Origin: Hydrocarboniphaga sp.
GTDB lineage: Bacteria > Pseudomonadota > Gammaproteobacteria > Nevskiales > Nevskiaceae
Length of the DNA stretch: 64,000 bases
Direction of reading: 5' to 3'
Assembly (NCBI RefSeq): GCF_028291725.1
Contig: NZ_JAQGNT010000107.1
Span: 1 to 64,000, forward strand
A program made the position numbers and the translations under genes. The stretch's first letter is position 1; every line of letters begins with the position of its first letter. The notes below the pieces were generated by a model. It made no database searches. It was not told where the DNA came from and saw nothing but the letters and a program-made list of their open reading frames with translations. Of the stretch, positions 26,807 through 36,749 are shown piece after piece.

Positions 26807-27430
26807 ATGGATGAACCGAGCAAATCCGATCGCATCGTCGAGCTTGCGGGCAAGCTCGGTGTATTGCGTCCGAAGGATTTAGCAGCCGAGGGCATCCAGG
26901 CCGAGTACCTGCGTCGCGTTTGCGACAAGGGCTTGATCAAAAAGGTGGGCCGCGGCAGCTACGTGCTCGCCGACAAGCAGGTCACGCCGCATCTCGCGCT
27001 CGCCGTCGCCGGCCGCGCGGTCCCCAACGGCGTGATCTGCCTGCGCTCGGCGCTGGCCTTTCACGGGCTCGCCGAACCGCTCACCGACGAAGTCTATATC
27101 GCGATCGAACGGCGCGCGGCGCGGCCGCGGCTCGATTATCCGGAAGTGAAGGTGGCGCGCCTCGGCGGCCCCGCGTTCACCGAGGGTGTCGAGCACCACG
27201 AGATCGAAAGCGTCGTCGTCAGCATCTACTGCCTGGAAAAGACGCTGGCCGACCTGTTCAAGTTCCGCAACAAGATCGGCCCGCATATTGCGGTCGACGC
27301 ACTGCGCGCCGGCTTCGCCGCGCACAAAGTCAACATGGAAAAGCTCTGGCACTACGCCAAGCTGTGCCGGGTGGAACGCGTGATGAAGCCCTACGTGGAT
27401 GCACTCGCGTCGCCCAGCTTCGACTTTTGA
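26807..27430 (+). CDS. AbiEi-like type IV antitoxin/transcriptional regulator (orphan)
   Basis: A 207-residue protein. An N-terminal winged-helix region (about 5-60, VLRPKDLAAEGIQAEYLRRVCDKG...) is followed by the AbiEi domain with CLRSALAFHGL and the SIYCLEKTLADLFKFRNKIG block. AbiEi proteins repress their own promoter and neutralise the AbiEii nucleotidyltransferase toxin. No abiEii follows; instead pldA begins 10 bp after the stop, so the two are co-transcribed. It could be a leftover antitoxin or a regulator adapted to the phospholipase gene. The AT-rich upstream DNA suggests acquisition. Confidence 0.82.
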   Translation: MDEPSKSDRIVELAGKLGVLRPKDLAAEGIQAEYLRRVCDKGLIKKVGRGSYVLADKQVTPHLALAVAGRAVPNGVICLRSALAFHGLAEPLTDEVYIAIERRAARPRLDYPEVKVARLGGPAFTEGVEHHEIESVVVSIYCLEKTLADLFKFRNKIGPHIAVDALRAGFAAHKVNMEKLWHYAKLCRVERVMKPYVDALASPSFDF

Positions 27431-27440
27431 AGGGACGCAG

Positions 27441-28466
27441 ATGAAATACCGGGTCTGGCTGCTGCTGTGCGCGGCAAACTTCTGCGCGGCTTCATCGGCG
27501 ATGGCGGCCGAGGCGCCGACACCTGCGCCCGCTTCGGCAGCCGATCCGGATCCGCAAGCGGCGAGCCCGGAGCCGCCGCAGCTCGTCGCCGACCCGCCGG
27601 CCGCCGAAGTGCAGCCGCAGGCGGTCAGCCCGACGCTGGGCGAGAAAGCCAAGGACGCCGCAACCGCGGCGCTGCCGTCCGATACTCCGGCGCCCGCCGA
27701 CACATCGCGCGATCTGTTCTCGCGCATGCGCGGCGACGATCCCAACGCCTACTCGATCGTGTCGGTGTCCAAGGGTCTGTCGACGCACAAGCCGATGTAC
27801 ATCCTGCCGGCGACCTACAGCCCCGACTACACCGGCGCGCAGACCGAGGTGATCTTCGCGATCAGCGCCAAGGTGCAGCTGTTCGGCACACCGTTCTACT
27901 TCGGCTACAGCCAGCGCTCGTTCTGGCAGGTCTACGATTCCGACCGCTCGCGGCCGTTCCGCGAAACCGACTACAACCCGGAGCTGTTCTACCGCTGGAC
28001 GCCCGACCCGAAAAAGTGGCACTACTGGGGCGCGGACATCGGTGCCGAGCACGAATCCAACGGCCAGGACGTGCCGGATTCGCGCTCCTGGAACCGGCTC
28101 TACATCGCGCCGTTCCGCGCCGAGGGCAAGTCGCTGTGGTACCTGAAAGCCTGGTACCGGATACCGGAGGACAAGAAGAAGACCCCGGACGATCCCAAGG
28201 GCGACGACAACCCCGACATCGAGGATCACTACGGCTACGGCGAGATCCACTACCAGCAGCAGATCGGCAAGCGCCAGGTGATCCACACGATGGTGAGGAT
28301 GAACCCCGAGACCGGCCACGGCGCGCTGAACGTGAACTACACGATCCCGTCGCGCGATGGCTCGGTGTTCTACCAGGTGTATCTGTGGCAGGGCTATGGC
28401 GAAAGCCTGCTCGATTACGATCGCTCGATCACGCGCATCGGCGTCGGCGTGGCGTTCTCGCGATAG
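27441..28466 (+). CDS. pldA: outer-membrane phospholipase A (OMPLA)
   Basis: A 341-residue beta-barrel phospholipase A1/A2 of the outer membrane. There is a signal peptide (about 1-22), an unusual Ala/Pro-rich stretch (about 23-90), then the barrel. The catalytic triad region is intact: EHESNGQ (His, Ser) and SWNRLYIAPF (Asn), plus the YSQRSFWQVYD strand typical of PldA. Start ATG 27441 is just after the AbiEi-like gene. The enzyme is normally dormant and activated by dimerisation and calcium when the outer membrane is disturbed. Coupling to an AbiEi-like gene is unusual. Confidence 0.92.
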   Translation: MKYRVWLLLCAANFCAASSAMAAEAPTPAPASAADPDPQAASPEPPQLVADPPAAEVQPQAVSPTLGEKAKDAATAALPSDTPAPADTSRDLFSRMRGDDPNAYSIVSVSKGLSTHKPMYILPATYSPDYTGAQTEVIFAISAKVQLFGTPFYFGYSQRSFWQVYDSDRSRPFRETDYNPELFYRWTPDPKKWHYWGADIGAEHESNGQDVPDSRSWNRLYIAPFRAEGKSLWYLKAWYRIPEDKKKTPDDPKGDDNPDIEDHYGYGEIHYQQQIGKRQVIHTMVRMNPETGHGALNVNYTIPSRDGSVFYQVYLWQGYGESLLDYDRSITRIGVGVAFSR

Positions 28467-28509
28467 TGCTCCGATTGAGTTCTGCGTCTTCGGCCTTAAG
28501 CTGTAGCGC

Positions 28510-28998
28510 ATGTTCGAGATCGAAGACACCACGGATCTGCCCAAGCCCGAGCGCTACGCCAGCCTGATCGCTCAAGCCGGCGGTCTGTTCGCCGGCGAAC
28601 GCGACGCGATCGCCAACGCCGCCAACCTCGCCGCGCTGATCTATCACGGCCTGCCCGAGCTGAACTGGGCCGGCTTCTATCTGTACAAGAATGGTGAACT
28701 GGTGCTCGGCCCGTTCCAGGGCAAGCCGGCCTGCATCCGCATCGCGCTCGGCCGCGGCGTCTGCGGTACCGCCGCGGCGACGCGCAGCACGCAGCTGGTG
28801 ATAGACGTGCACGAGTTCCCGGGACACATCGCCTGCGATGCCGCCTCCAACAGCGAGATCGTGGTGCCGCTGGTGGCCGGCGAGCGGCTGATCGGCGTGC
28901 TGGATCTGGACAGCCCGAAGCGGGCGCGATTCGATGCGGATGATCGCGCCGGGCTGGAACATCTGGCCGCGCTTTGGGTCGCGGCTTCGGACGTTTGA
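28510..28998 (+). CDS. msrC: GAF-domain free methionine-(R)-sulfoxide reductase
   Basis: A 162-residue single GAF domain that reduces free methionine-R-sulfoxide in the cytoplasm. Cysteines at 75, 85 and 109 have the same spacing (10 and 24) as the three catalytic/resolving cysteines of the E. coli enzyme (84, 94, 118), and the surrounding motifs GRGVCGTAA and HIACDAASNSEIVVP match. It lies 43 bp downstream of pldA in the same direction and may share its transcript. Confidence 0.92.
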   Translation: MFEIEDTTDLPKPERYASLIAQAGGLFAGERDAIANAANLAALIYHGLPELNWAGFYLYKNGELVLGPFQGKPACIRIALGRGVCGTAAATRSTQLVIDVHEFPGHIACDAASNSEIVVPLVAGERLIGVLDLDSPKRARFDADDRAGLEHLAALWVAASDV

Positions 28999-29013
28999 GG
29001 CGGCGGCGGGGCC

Positions 29014-29099
29014 TCAATCGCGGTCAAGGACCGCTCCTACAGGAATGCGGCGGACCCTTGGTGACGCGTCTGTAGGAGCGGACCTTGTCCGCGATTGAG
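29014..29099. repeat. family C REP-like pair, outward-facing arrangement
   Basis: Here the two hairpins are arranged in the reverse order: CAATCGCGGTCAAGGACCGCTCCTACA first, then TGTAGGAGCGG...CGCGATTG, so the GTAG heads face each other across the spacer instead of pointing outward. Located between the methionine-sulfoxide reductase gene and the diguanylate cyclase gene. Confidence 0.88.
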
Positions 29100-29162
29100 G
29101 CCCTCAAGTAACAGCGGCGCCGGTCGATAAGGGCTTACCCCTACTCCCCCTATCGCGCCCTC

Positions 29163-30542
29163 ATGGAGCCTGACCGCTGGCAGCGTCAATACCGCGAGAC
29201 GGTCGAGGAACTCGACAAGCGCGAACGGCAATGGCGCGATACCGAGGAGTTGCTGCGGCGCATCGCCAGCCGGCTGTGCATCGCCGCGCGCGGCCAGCAC
29301 GAGACGCTCGATGATGCCCTGACCCAGCTGCTCGGCACGCTGCGGCGGCCGGCCGAGAGCGGGCCGCTGGAATCACTGCTGAGCCAGCTGACTCAGGCGG
29401 TGACGTTGCTCGATCAGCGCCCGTCTGCCGCGGCACCGATCGCGGCGGTCGCGCATCCCGTCGCCGCGCAGCCGGCCAACATCGAGCCCTACTCCGCGCC
29501 GCTGGCCCTGACCCAGACCCTGCAACGCCTGCTCGACCGGCTCAGCGATCTGCCGGAAGCGGCAGCGCGCGCACGCGAACTGCTGGCCAAGCTGCCCGAG
29601 CTGAGCGGCCACGACACGCTGGCGATCGTCGCCGTGCAGGTCGCCGATCTGGCCGACGCGCAGGCGCAATCGCTGCGCCGGGACAAGGCCGATGCCGACC
29701 GCCTGCTGCAAACCCTCAACGCGCGCCTGGAAGACATCGCCGACCATCTGCGCGGCGAAACCGAGGAACGCGCCAGCGCCCAGGCCGACGGCCAGGCCTT
29801 TGGCCAGCAACTGCTGTCCGAAACCGAGGCGCTGTACACGCATACCCGCGACGCCAGCGATCTGGTGAGCCTGCAGACCCAGGTGTACCGGCGGCTGACC
29901 GCGATCGACCAGCGCGTGCGCGACCACCGGGCTCGCGACGACGCGCGTGTGCAGACCCATCGCGAGCGCACCGAGGCGCTGCGCCTGCGCATCGAGGACT
30001 TGGAAAACCAGACGCAGACGCTGAACCACTCGGTGCGCAAGCTCGAACGCAAGGCCAGCCACGACGGCCTGACCGGCGTTCCGAACCGCGCCGCCTACGA
30101 CGAAAGAATCGCCGCCGAGATCTCCGCCTGGAAGCGCGACCAGCGGCCGCGCAGCATCGCCGCCTTCGACGTCGACCATTTCAAACTGATCAACGATCAG
30201 TACGGCCACACCGCCGGCGACAAGGTGCTGCAGGTGCTGGCGAAACAGCTGGGGCATCGACTGCGCGATCACGATTTCCTGGCGCGCTACGGCGGCGAGG
30301 AGTTCGTGCTGCTGCTGGACGACGTGACGCCGACGCGGGCACTGGCGGTCACCGACAAGCTGCGGCAAACCATCGAGAAGATCGGCTTTCATTTCCGCCA
30401 GCTGCCGGTGTCGATCACGGTATCCTGCGGCGTCACCGGATTCCGCGAGAACGACACCCCGGAGTCGCTGTTCGAGCGCGCGGACCAGGCGCTGTATCAG
30501 GCCAAGCGCGGCGGCCGGAACCGCTGCTGCATCGCGGCCTGA
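29163..30542 (+). CDS. diguanylate cyclase with long coiled-coil N-terminus
   Basis: A 459-residue soluble protein. About 280 residues of mostly helical, Gln/Arg/Ala-rich sequence (strong coiled-coil character near 165-290) precede a GGDEF domain (about 295-455). The active site is GGEEF (in RYGGEEFVLLL), and an RDHD motif five residues upstream matches the RxxD inhibitory I-site, so it should be an active, product-inhibited c-di-GMP synthase. It has no membrane segment and no recognised sensor domain. It is flanked by family-C and family-A repeats. Confidence 0.92.
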   Translation: MEPDRWQRQYRETVEELDKRERQWRDTEELLRRIASRLCIAARGQHETLDDALTQLLGTLRRPAESGPLESLLSQLTQAVTLLDQRPSAAAPIAAVAHPVAAQPANIEPYSAPLALTQTLQRLLDRLSDLPEAAARARELLAKLPELSGHDTLAIVAVQVADLADAQAQSLRRDKADADRLLQTLNARLEDIADHLRGETEERASAQADGQAFGQQLLSETEALYTHTRDASDLVSLQTQVYRRLTAIDQRVRDHRARDDARVQTHRERTEALRLRIEDLENQTQTLNHSVRKLERKASHDGLTGVPNRAAYDERIAAEISAWKRDQRPRSIAAFDVDHFKLINDQYGHTAGDKVLQVLAKQLGHRLRDHDFLARYGGEEFVLLLDDVTPTRALAVTDKLRQTIEKIGFHFRQLPVSITVSCGVTGFRENDTPESLFERADQALYQAKRGGRNRCCIAA

Positions 30543-30556
30543 ACTGTGTGTAGTGT

Positions 30557-30648
30557 GTAGGTTGGGGTGAGCGCAGCGATCCCCAACATCGGCGCGGACA
30601 AATGTTGGGGTTCGCTGCGCTCACCCCAACCTACTCACCCCAACCTAC
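30557..30648. repeat. family A REP-like inverted pair with an extra partial arm
   Basis: Inverted pair (left arm with one A-to-T change in GCGAT-CCCCAAC). The final TCACCCCAACCTACTC is repeated in tandem (30621-30634 and 30635-30648), showing slippage or partial duplication of the right end. Confidence 0.88.
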
Positions 30649-30723
30649 TCAACCCGGCAATTGGCGTCCGTTTTGCTGCGAGCTTCCAAGAGGAACGCTT
30701 CACTCACACAAAGGACAACAACG

Positions 30724-32187
30724 ATGGCCAAGATTCCTCCCGGAGTGGGGCCGCAGCATCCGCAGATCGTGGTGCTGGTCGGCGCCACCGGCGACCTGTC
30801 GCGGCGAAAACTGTTGCCGGGCCTGTTCCACCTGGCCAGCGCCGGGTTCATCCCGGGCTGCCGGATCATCGGCCTGTCGCTGGACGATATCGATGCCGAC
30901 GGCTTCCGCCAGATCGCCCGCAAGGCGCTGGAGGAGTTTTCCAAGCGCAAGCTGACGCCGGCCGACTGGCATGCCTTCGCCGACAGCCTGGACTACGTGC
31001 CGATCTCCGCCGGTGCCGACGCGCTCAAGGCCGCGGTGGAGAAAGCCGAGCAGTCTTTCAGCGGCCAGACCCGCCGGCTGCACTACATGAGCGTGCCGCC
31101 CAGTGCGGCGCTGTCGGCGGTACGGATGCTCGGCGAAGCCGGGCTGGTGGCGGGCTCGCGCATCATCATGGAAAAGCCCTTCGGCACCGACCTGGCCAGC
31201 GCGGTGATCCTGAACGCCAAGCTGCACGAGGTCTTCGACGAGCAGCAAATCTTCCGCATCGATCATTTCCTGGGCAAGGAGCCGGCGCAGAACATCCTCG
31301 CGTTCCGCTTCGCCAACGGCCTGTTCGAGCCGATCTGGAACCGCAACTTCATCGACCACGTGCAGATCGACGTGCCCGAAACCCTGGGCCTGGGCAAACG
31401 CTCGGGTTTCTACGAACAGACCGGCGCCTACCGCGACATGGTGGTCACGCACCTGATGCAGATCCTGGCGTTCATGGCGATGGAGCCGCCGACCGCGCTG
31501 GCGCCGGCGCCGATCTCCGAGGAGAAGAACAAGGTGTTCCGCAGCATGCTGCCGATCGATCCGGCGCATGTGGTGCGCGGCCAGTACGCGGGCTATCGGA
31601 GCGAGGAAGGGGTCGACCCGACCTCGGACACCGAAACCTTCATCGCGCTGAAATGCCTGATCGACAACTGGCGCTGGGCCGGCGTGCCGTTCTACCTGCG
31701 CACCGGCAAGAAGCTCGCCGAAGGCCAGCGCATCATCTCGATTGCGTTCCGCGAGCCGCCCAAGAGCATGTTCCCCAGCGGCTCCGGCGTCGGCGCACAG
31801 GGGCCGGATCACCTGACCTTCGACCTCGCGGACGCATCGAAGATGTCGCTGTCGTTCTACGGCAAGCGCCCGGGCCCGGGCATGCGGCTGGACAAGCTCA
31901 GCCTGCAGTTCGCGATGCACGACACCGGCCTGATCGGCGACGTGCTGGAGGCCTACGAGCGCCTGATACTCGACGCGATGCGCGGCGACCACACGCTGTT
32001 CACGACCGCCGACGGCATCGAGCGCCTGTGGGAAGTGTCGGCGCCGCTGCTGGAATCACCGCCGCCGGTGCGCTTCTACGAGCCGGGTTCCTGGGGACCG
32101 AAAGCGGTCCACCAGCTGATCGCGCCGCATGCCTGGCGGCTGCCGTTCGAGCGCGCGTGGCGGGACAGCAACAAGACCGGGCAGTAG
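30724..32187 (+). CDS. zwf: glucose-6-phosphate 1-dehydrogenase
   Basis: A 487-residue NADP-dependent enzyme of the oxidative pentose phosphate and Entner-Doudoroff routes. The nucleotide motif GATGDLSRRKLLP, active-site RIDHFLGKEPAQN and the EKPFGTD block are intact. ATG 30724 with AAGGA upstream is chosen. The usual companions (pgl, edd, eda, hexR) are not beside it. The stop codon TAG is the GTAG head of the following family-A element. Confidence 0.96.
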   Translation: MAKIPPGVGPQHPQIVVLVGATGDLSRRKLLPGLFHLASAGFIPGCRIIGLSLDDIDADGFRQIARKALEEFSKRKLTPADWHAFADSLDYVPISAGADALKAAVEKAEQSFSGQTRRLHYMSVPPSAALSAVRMLGEAGLVAGSRIIMEKPFGTDLASAVILNAKLHEVFDEQQIFRIDHFLGKEPAQNILAFRFANGLFEPIWNRNFIDHVQIDVPETLGLGKRSGFYEQTGAYRDMVVTHLMQILAFMAMEPPTALAPAPISEEKNKVFRSMLPIDPAHVVRGQYAGYRSEEGVDPTSDTETFIALKCLIDNWRWAGVPFYLRTGKKLAEGQRIISIAFREPPKSMFPSGSGVGAQGPDHLTFDLADASKMSLSFYGKRPGPGMRLDKLSLQFAMHDTGLIGDVLEAYERLILDAMRGDHTLFTTADGIERLWEVSAPLLESPPPVRFYEPGSWGPKAVHQLIAPHAWRLPFERAWRDSNKTGQ

Positions 32188-32261
32188 GTTGGGGTGAGCG
32201 CAGCGAACCCCAACAGGGGCGCGGACGAATGTTGGGGTTCGCTGCGCTCACCCCAACCTAC
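32184..32261. repeat. family A REP-like inverted pair; contains the zwf stop codon
   Basis: Complete inverted pair between convergent zwf and uup. The left GTAG head (32184-32187) overlaps the zwf stop TAG (32185-32187). The right end lies 3 bp from the uup stop. Confidence 0.93.
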
Positions 32262-32264
32262 GGC

Positions 32265-34139
<1,875 letters not shown>

Positions 34140-34225
34140 GAGGCACGGCAACGGCGGCAAAGGGCGGCCAGTCTAGCCGGTCAGCCTATAGACTGCGCCC
34201 GAGCCCCTGCTTATAAGCACTCGCA

Positions 34226-34423
34226 ATGAGCTTTCTGAACAAGGTTTGTTTCGGCATCTGCCTGATCTGCGTGATCGTCGCCATCGGCCTGGCGCTGTCG
34301 ATGATCTGGCTCAGCCACAGCAACGAATTCATGTGGAAGAGCCTGGCGACCTGCGGCGTGGTGTTCCTGGGATCGAGCTTCCTGGCCGCGATCGGCAAGA
34401 TGTTCGACAAGGATCAGCGCTAG
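34226..34423 (+). CDS. small two-helix membrane protein
   Basis: A 65-residue protein: helix 1 about 6-29 (VCFGICLICVIVAIGLALSM) and helix 2 about 40-58, ending in a short charged tail KMFDKDQR. It is divergent from uup with its own gap. The ribosome-binding site is weak. Codon use looks like the neighbours. No function recognised. Confidence 0.6.
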   Translation: MSFLNKVCFGICLICVIVAIGLALSMIWLSHSNEFMWKSLATCGVVFLGSSFLAAIGKMFDKDQR

Positions 34424-34427
34424 CATC

Positions 34428-34507
34428 GTAGGTCGGCAATCCCTTGCCGACGTGAGGCCTTGATTACGCATTGAAGAGCACACGTCGGCAAAGGATTGCC
34501 GACCTAC
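34428..34507. repeat. family B REP-like inverted pair
   Basis: Inverted GTAGGTCGGC hairpins; spacer GTGAGGCCTTGATTACGC. Between the convergent small membrane protein and lipoprotein genes. One arm has AAAGGATT for AAGGGATT. Confidence 0.9.
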
Positions 34508-34520
34508 GCGGGGATCGTTA

Positions 34521-35189
34521 TCAGTTGCTGAAGTTGCTCTGGATCTCGTAGCGGATGCCCAGGTTATCCGCCGACAGCACCTTCAGCCGCGCATCGCGGA
34601 AGCTGATCTCGGTGGGCGCCTTCGGGTCGAGCGTGTACTTCAGCTCCTGCGAGTAGCTCGGCTGTGTCAGGTCGTCGGTGTAGTCGAGGTAACGCAGGTT
34701 GATCACGTCGTCGCTGCGCCCCAGATACACCAGCTCGGACTTGAAGCCCTTGGCGAGGCTGCCCTCGCCCTTGGTATAGGCCACGGCCGGAAACAGCGGC
34801 CGCTTGCTGCTGGCGATGCCGAGGTTGGTGACCAGCTCGTGGTCGAAGCTGCCGTCGTTGTCGTTGTCGTAGAAGCAGGCGAAGTTGGTGTCGATAGCCG
34901 TGCAGTACGCCAGTTCGCCGTCGATGCGGCGCGCAGTCAGCCGATAGCCGGAGCGCACTTCAAAGCGGCCGTCGCCGGCCGGAATCGTGGTGACCGGAGC
35001 GGCGGTGGGCGCGGCGGAATAGCGGTAGCGGTCCAGCATCACCTCGCCGACGCGCGCGCTGGCGCTGGTACCGGCTGCATAGCGCTCGCCGTCGCGGGAT
35101 TCAGAGACGTCCTGGATCGTGGTGCAGGCCTGCAGCGTCAGCAGACCCAGGCCCGCCATCGCCATGCGCTTGGAAATTCGCCCATCCAT
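34521..35189 (-). CDS. hypothetical lipoprotein with an EF-hand-like loop
   Basis: About 222 residues from ATG 35189 (MDGRISKR); an ATG eight codons upstream is possible. The signal peptide ends in lipobox LQAC (GLLTLQACTT), so it should be a lipoprotein. The mature part contains YDNDNDGSFDHE, a DxDxDG calcium-binding-type loop, preceded by two cysteines (YCTAIDTNFACFY) that may form a disulfide. The rest looks beta-rich. No family recognised. Confidence 0.8.
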   Translation of the reverse strand: MDGRISKRMAMAGLGLLTLQACTTIQDVSESRDGERYAAGTSASARVGEVMLDRYRYSAAPTAAPVTTIPAGDGRFEVRSGYRLTARRIDGELAYCTAIDTNFACFYDNDNDGSFDHELVTNLGIASSKRPLFPAVAYTKGEGSLAKGFKSELVYLGRSDDVINLRYLDYTDDLTQPSYSQELKYTLDPKAPTEISFRDARLKVLSADNLGIRYEIQSNFSN

Positions 35190-35305
35190 TGTCCAGCCCT
35201 CAGAAATGCGCATCGCGCGGCCAGCGCTTCGGTCAGCGTAGGTTAAAAAACAAGCAGGGAAGATGTGCTCCCAGGCTGGGCCATCGTTGAGACAGGAGCT
35301 TCATC

Positions 35306-35557
35306 ATGAAAATTCGCTTTCCGTTGCTGGTTGCGGCATCCCTGCTCGCCACCACCGTCCAGCCGGCGCTGGCCGACTGCGTCACCCAGGTCAAGCAGAT
35401 CGAACCCCAGGTTTCCGCCGTGACCAACGCCGCGAAAAAGGAACAGGCGCAGAAACAGATCACACTGGCGGTGGAACAGGCCGACAAGGGCGACGAGAAG
35501 GGCTGTCAGAAATTGCTGGGACAGGCCAAGAAAGTCAGCGGCGTCAAGGACGCATAA
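35306..35557 (+). CDS. small periplasmic helical protein
   Basis: An 83-residue protein: cleavable signal peptide (about 1-23, ending QPALA), then a Lys/Gln-rich helical mature chain of about 60 residues with two cysteines (DCVTQV and KGCQKLL) placed to form a disulfide linking a helical hairpin. AGGAG precedes ATG. Function unknown. Confidence 0.8.
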   Translation: MKIRFPLLVAASLLATTVQPALADCVTQVKQIEPQVSAVTNAAKKEQAQKQITLAVEQADKGDEKGCQKLLGQAKKVSGVKDA

Positions 35558-35570
35558 GCAAGCAGCCAGG

Positions 35571-35594
35571 CGATCGGAGAGCCATTTCCGATCG
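35571..35594. terminator. possible hairpin terminator between small periplasmic gene and tRNA-Thr
   Basis: Perfect 8-bp inverted repeat CGATCGGA / TCCGATCG with an 8-base loop, placed 13 bp after the CDS stop and 3 bp beyond the tRNA 3' end on the other strand. There is no T-run, so it may instead shape tRNA 3' processing. Confidence 0.4.
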
Positions 35595-35597
35595 ATA

Positions 35598-35672
35598 TGG
35601 TGCCGAGTGAGGGATTTGAACCCCCGACCTTCGGTTTACAAAACCGCTGCACTACCACTGTGCTAACCCGGC
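35598..35672 (-). tRNA. tRNA-Thr (anticodon TGT)
   Basis: Reads as a full cloverleaf on the minus strand: acceptor GCCGGGT pairing with ACTCGGC, D arm GCAC...GTGC, anticodon loop TTTGTAA (anticodon TGT, decoding ACA), T arm GGGGGTTCAAATCCCTC, discriminator A and an encoded CCA. The outermost anticodon-stem pair is a mismatch (G-A). It converges with the upstream small CDS. Confidence 0.95.
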
Positions 35673-35704
35673 GCCCTACTCGGACTGAGCCCCGAGCGGG
35701 GCGC

Positions 35705-35733
35705 AGTCTAAACGGTGTGCGGGGTCGCTGCCA
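35705..35733 (-). promoter_or_regulatory. weak candidate promoter for tRNA-Thr
   Basis: On the minus strand a TAGACT -10-like box is followed by a GC-rich discriminator (GCGCCCC), as in stable-RNA promoters, about 33 bp before the tRNA 5' end. The -35 region 17 bp upstream (TGGCAG) is poor, so this is tentative. Confidence 0.3.
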
Positions 35734-35808
35734 GCCGCCTGTGGGCGCCCGGTTTCTCATTGTCCGCGGTTGTGCGGTTCGCCGGGCATTGCGGGCTGTG
35801 GCCGGAAG

Positions 35809-36666
35809 TTAACTCTTGCGCCTGATCGAAATCACGATAGGCGCGTCGGTGACGGTCTGGCTGTAGTTCTGGTCGAAGTTGTAGGCGGTGACGCTTGCCG
35901 TGGCGGCGCCGGGGTTGAAACTGTCGCCGCCGTAGGGGCCGACCGGCGCCAGATCGAGCTGCATCGCGGCGCTGCCGCTGGCGCAGGACGTGGACCCGCT
36001 GCCGCTGACTGAACGATCGTCCTGGTTGACCGTCGCGTTGATCTGGATCGAGCTGATCGGTGCCGCACAGCTGAGCTGCAGATTGATCACGACGTGGTGG
36101 ACGACGAAGAAGCCACCCTCTGGATCGAACTTGAGCTGGTTGTAGGTGGTCGCCTGTGGCGCGACCGTCAGCGAGCCCGCGATCGGCGGCGGCGACGCGA
36201 CCAGCTGGAAGGTTCCGGTTTCATAGGGCGCCAGCTGAAACACCGAGCCGACCTCGATGTAGTAGCCGACGCCCGCCGATACCGGGAAGCGCGTGGTGTT
36301 GTAGGGCTCGGTATAGAAGTCCTGGCATTTGACCGGCTCCAGCGCACCGGGCGTCCCGGTATAGACGCCGATGTAGGGCGTCAGGCTGGCGTCGGGAACA
36401 ATCGACGCGTCGACCGAACCGGCGGCATCGGGCGTATACCGATACCAGACCGTCGAATTCTGCAGCGACGCGTCCATGCAGTTGACCGGATCACTGGGGC
36501 TGGTGGTCGCCTCCGGCAGATTCACCGCCGCCGAATACGGCACCGCGGGCACGACGGCGGCGTTTTGTATCGTGTCGTTCGGGGGCGGCGCGGCCATTGC
36601 CGCCGGCGGCAATGGCAGGCAGGCGACGAGCGTGCAAAAAAACACTGCGAGCGTCCGATAGCGCAT
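35809..36666 (-). CDS. hypothetical secreted protein
   Basis: A 285-residue protein starting at ATG 36666 after GGGGGA. There is a signal peptide (about 1-26, ending AAMA). The mature part has a PPPNDTIQNAAVV...STVWYRYTPDAAGSVDASIV segment like the repeats of bacterial pre-peptidase-type beta-sandwich domains, then a second beta-rich half with a Gly/Ser-rich loop and two cysteine pairs. A basic end (IRRKS) closes it. Probably an extracellular or envelope beta-sandwich protein; no enzymatic motif seen. Confidence 0.82.
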   Translation of the reverse strand: MRYRTLAVFFCTLVACLPLPPAAMAAPPPNDTIQNAAVVPAVPYSAAVNLPEATTSPSDPVNCMDASLQNSTVWYRYTPDAAGSVDASIVPDASLTPYIGVYTGTPGALEPVKCQDFYTEPYNTTRFPVSAGVGYYIEVGSVFQLAPYETGTFQLVASPPPIAGSLTVAPQATTYNQLKFDPEGGFFVVHHVVINLQLSCAAPISSIQINATVNQDDRSVSGSGSTSCASGSAAMQLDLAPVGPYGGDSFNPGAATASVTAYNFDQNYSQTVTDAPIVISIRRKS

Positions 36667-36749
36667 GAGATCCCCCAATCCGTGGTCGGGAAAACCAAGC
36701 AAACATCGCTCCGTGCAAAGCCCGTAACGGCTCCGATCCGCAGCCGCTT

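Noticed and set aside
27431-28466. AbiEii toxin downstream of the AbiEi-like gene
   Set aside because: The downstream protein has a signal peptide and the PldA catalytic motifs, not a nucleotidyltransferase fold.
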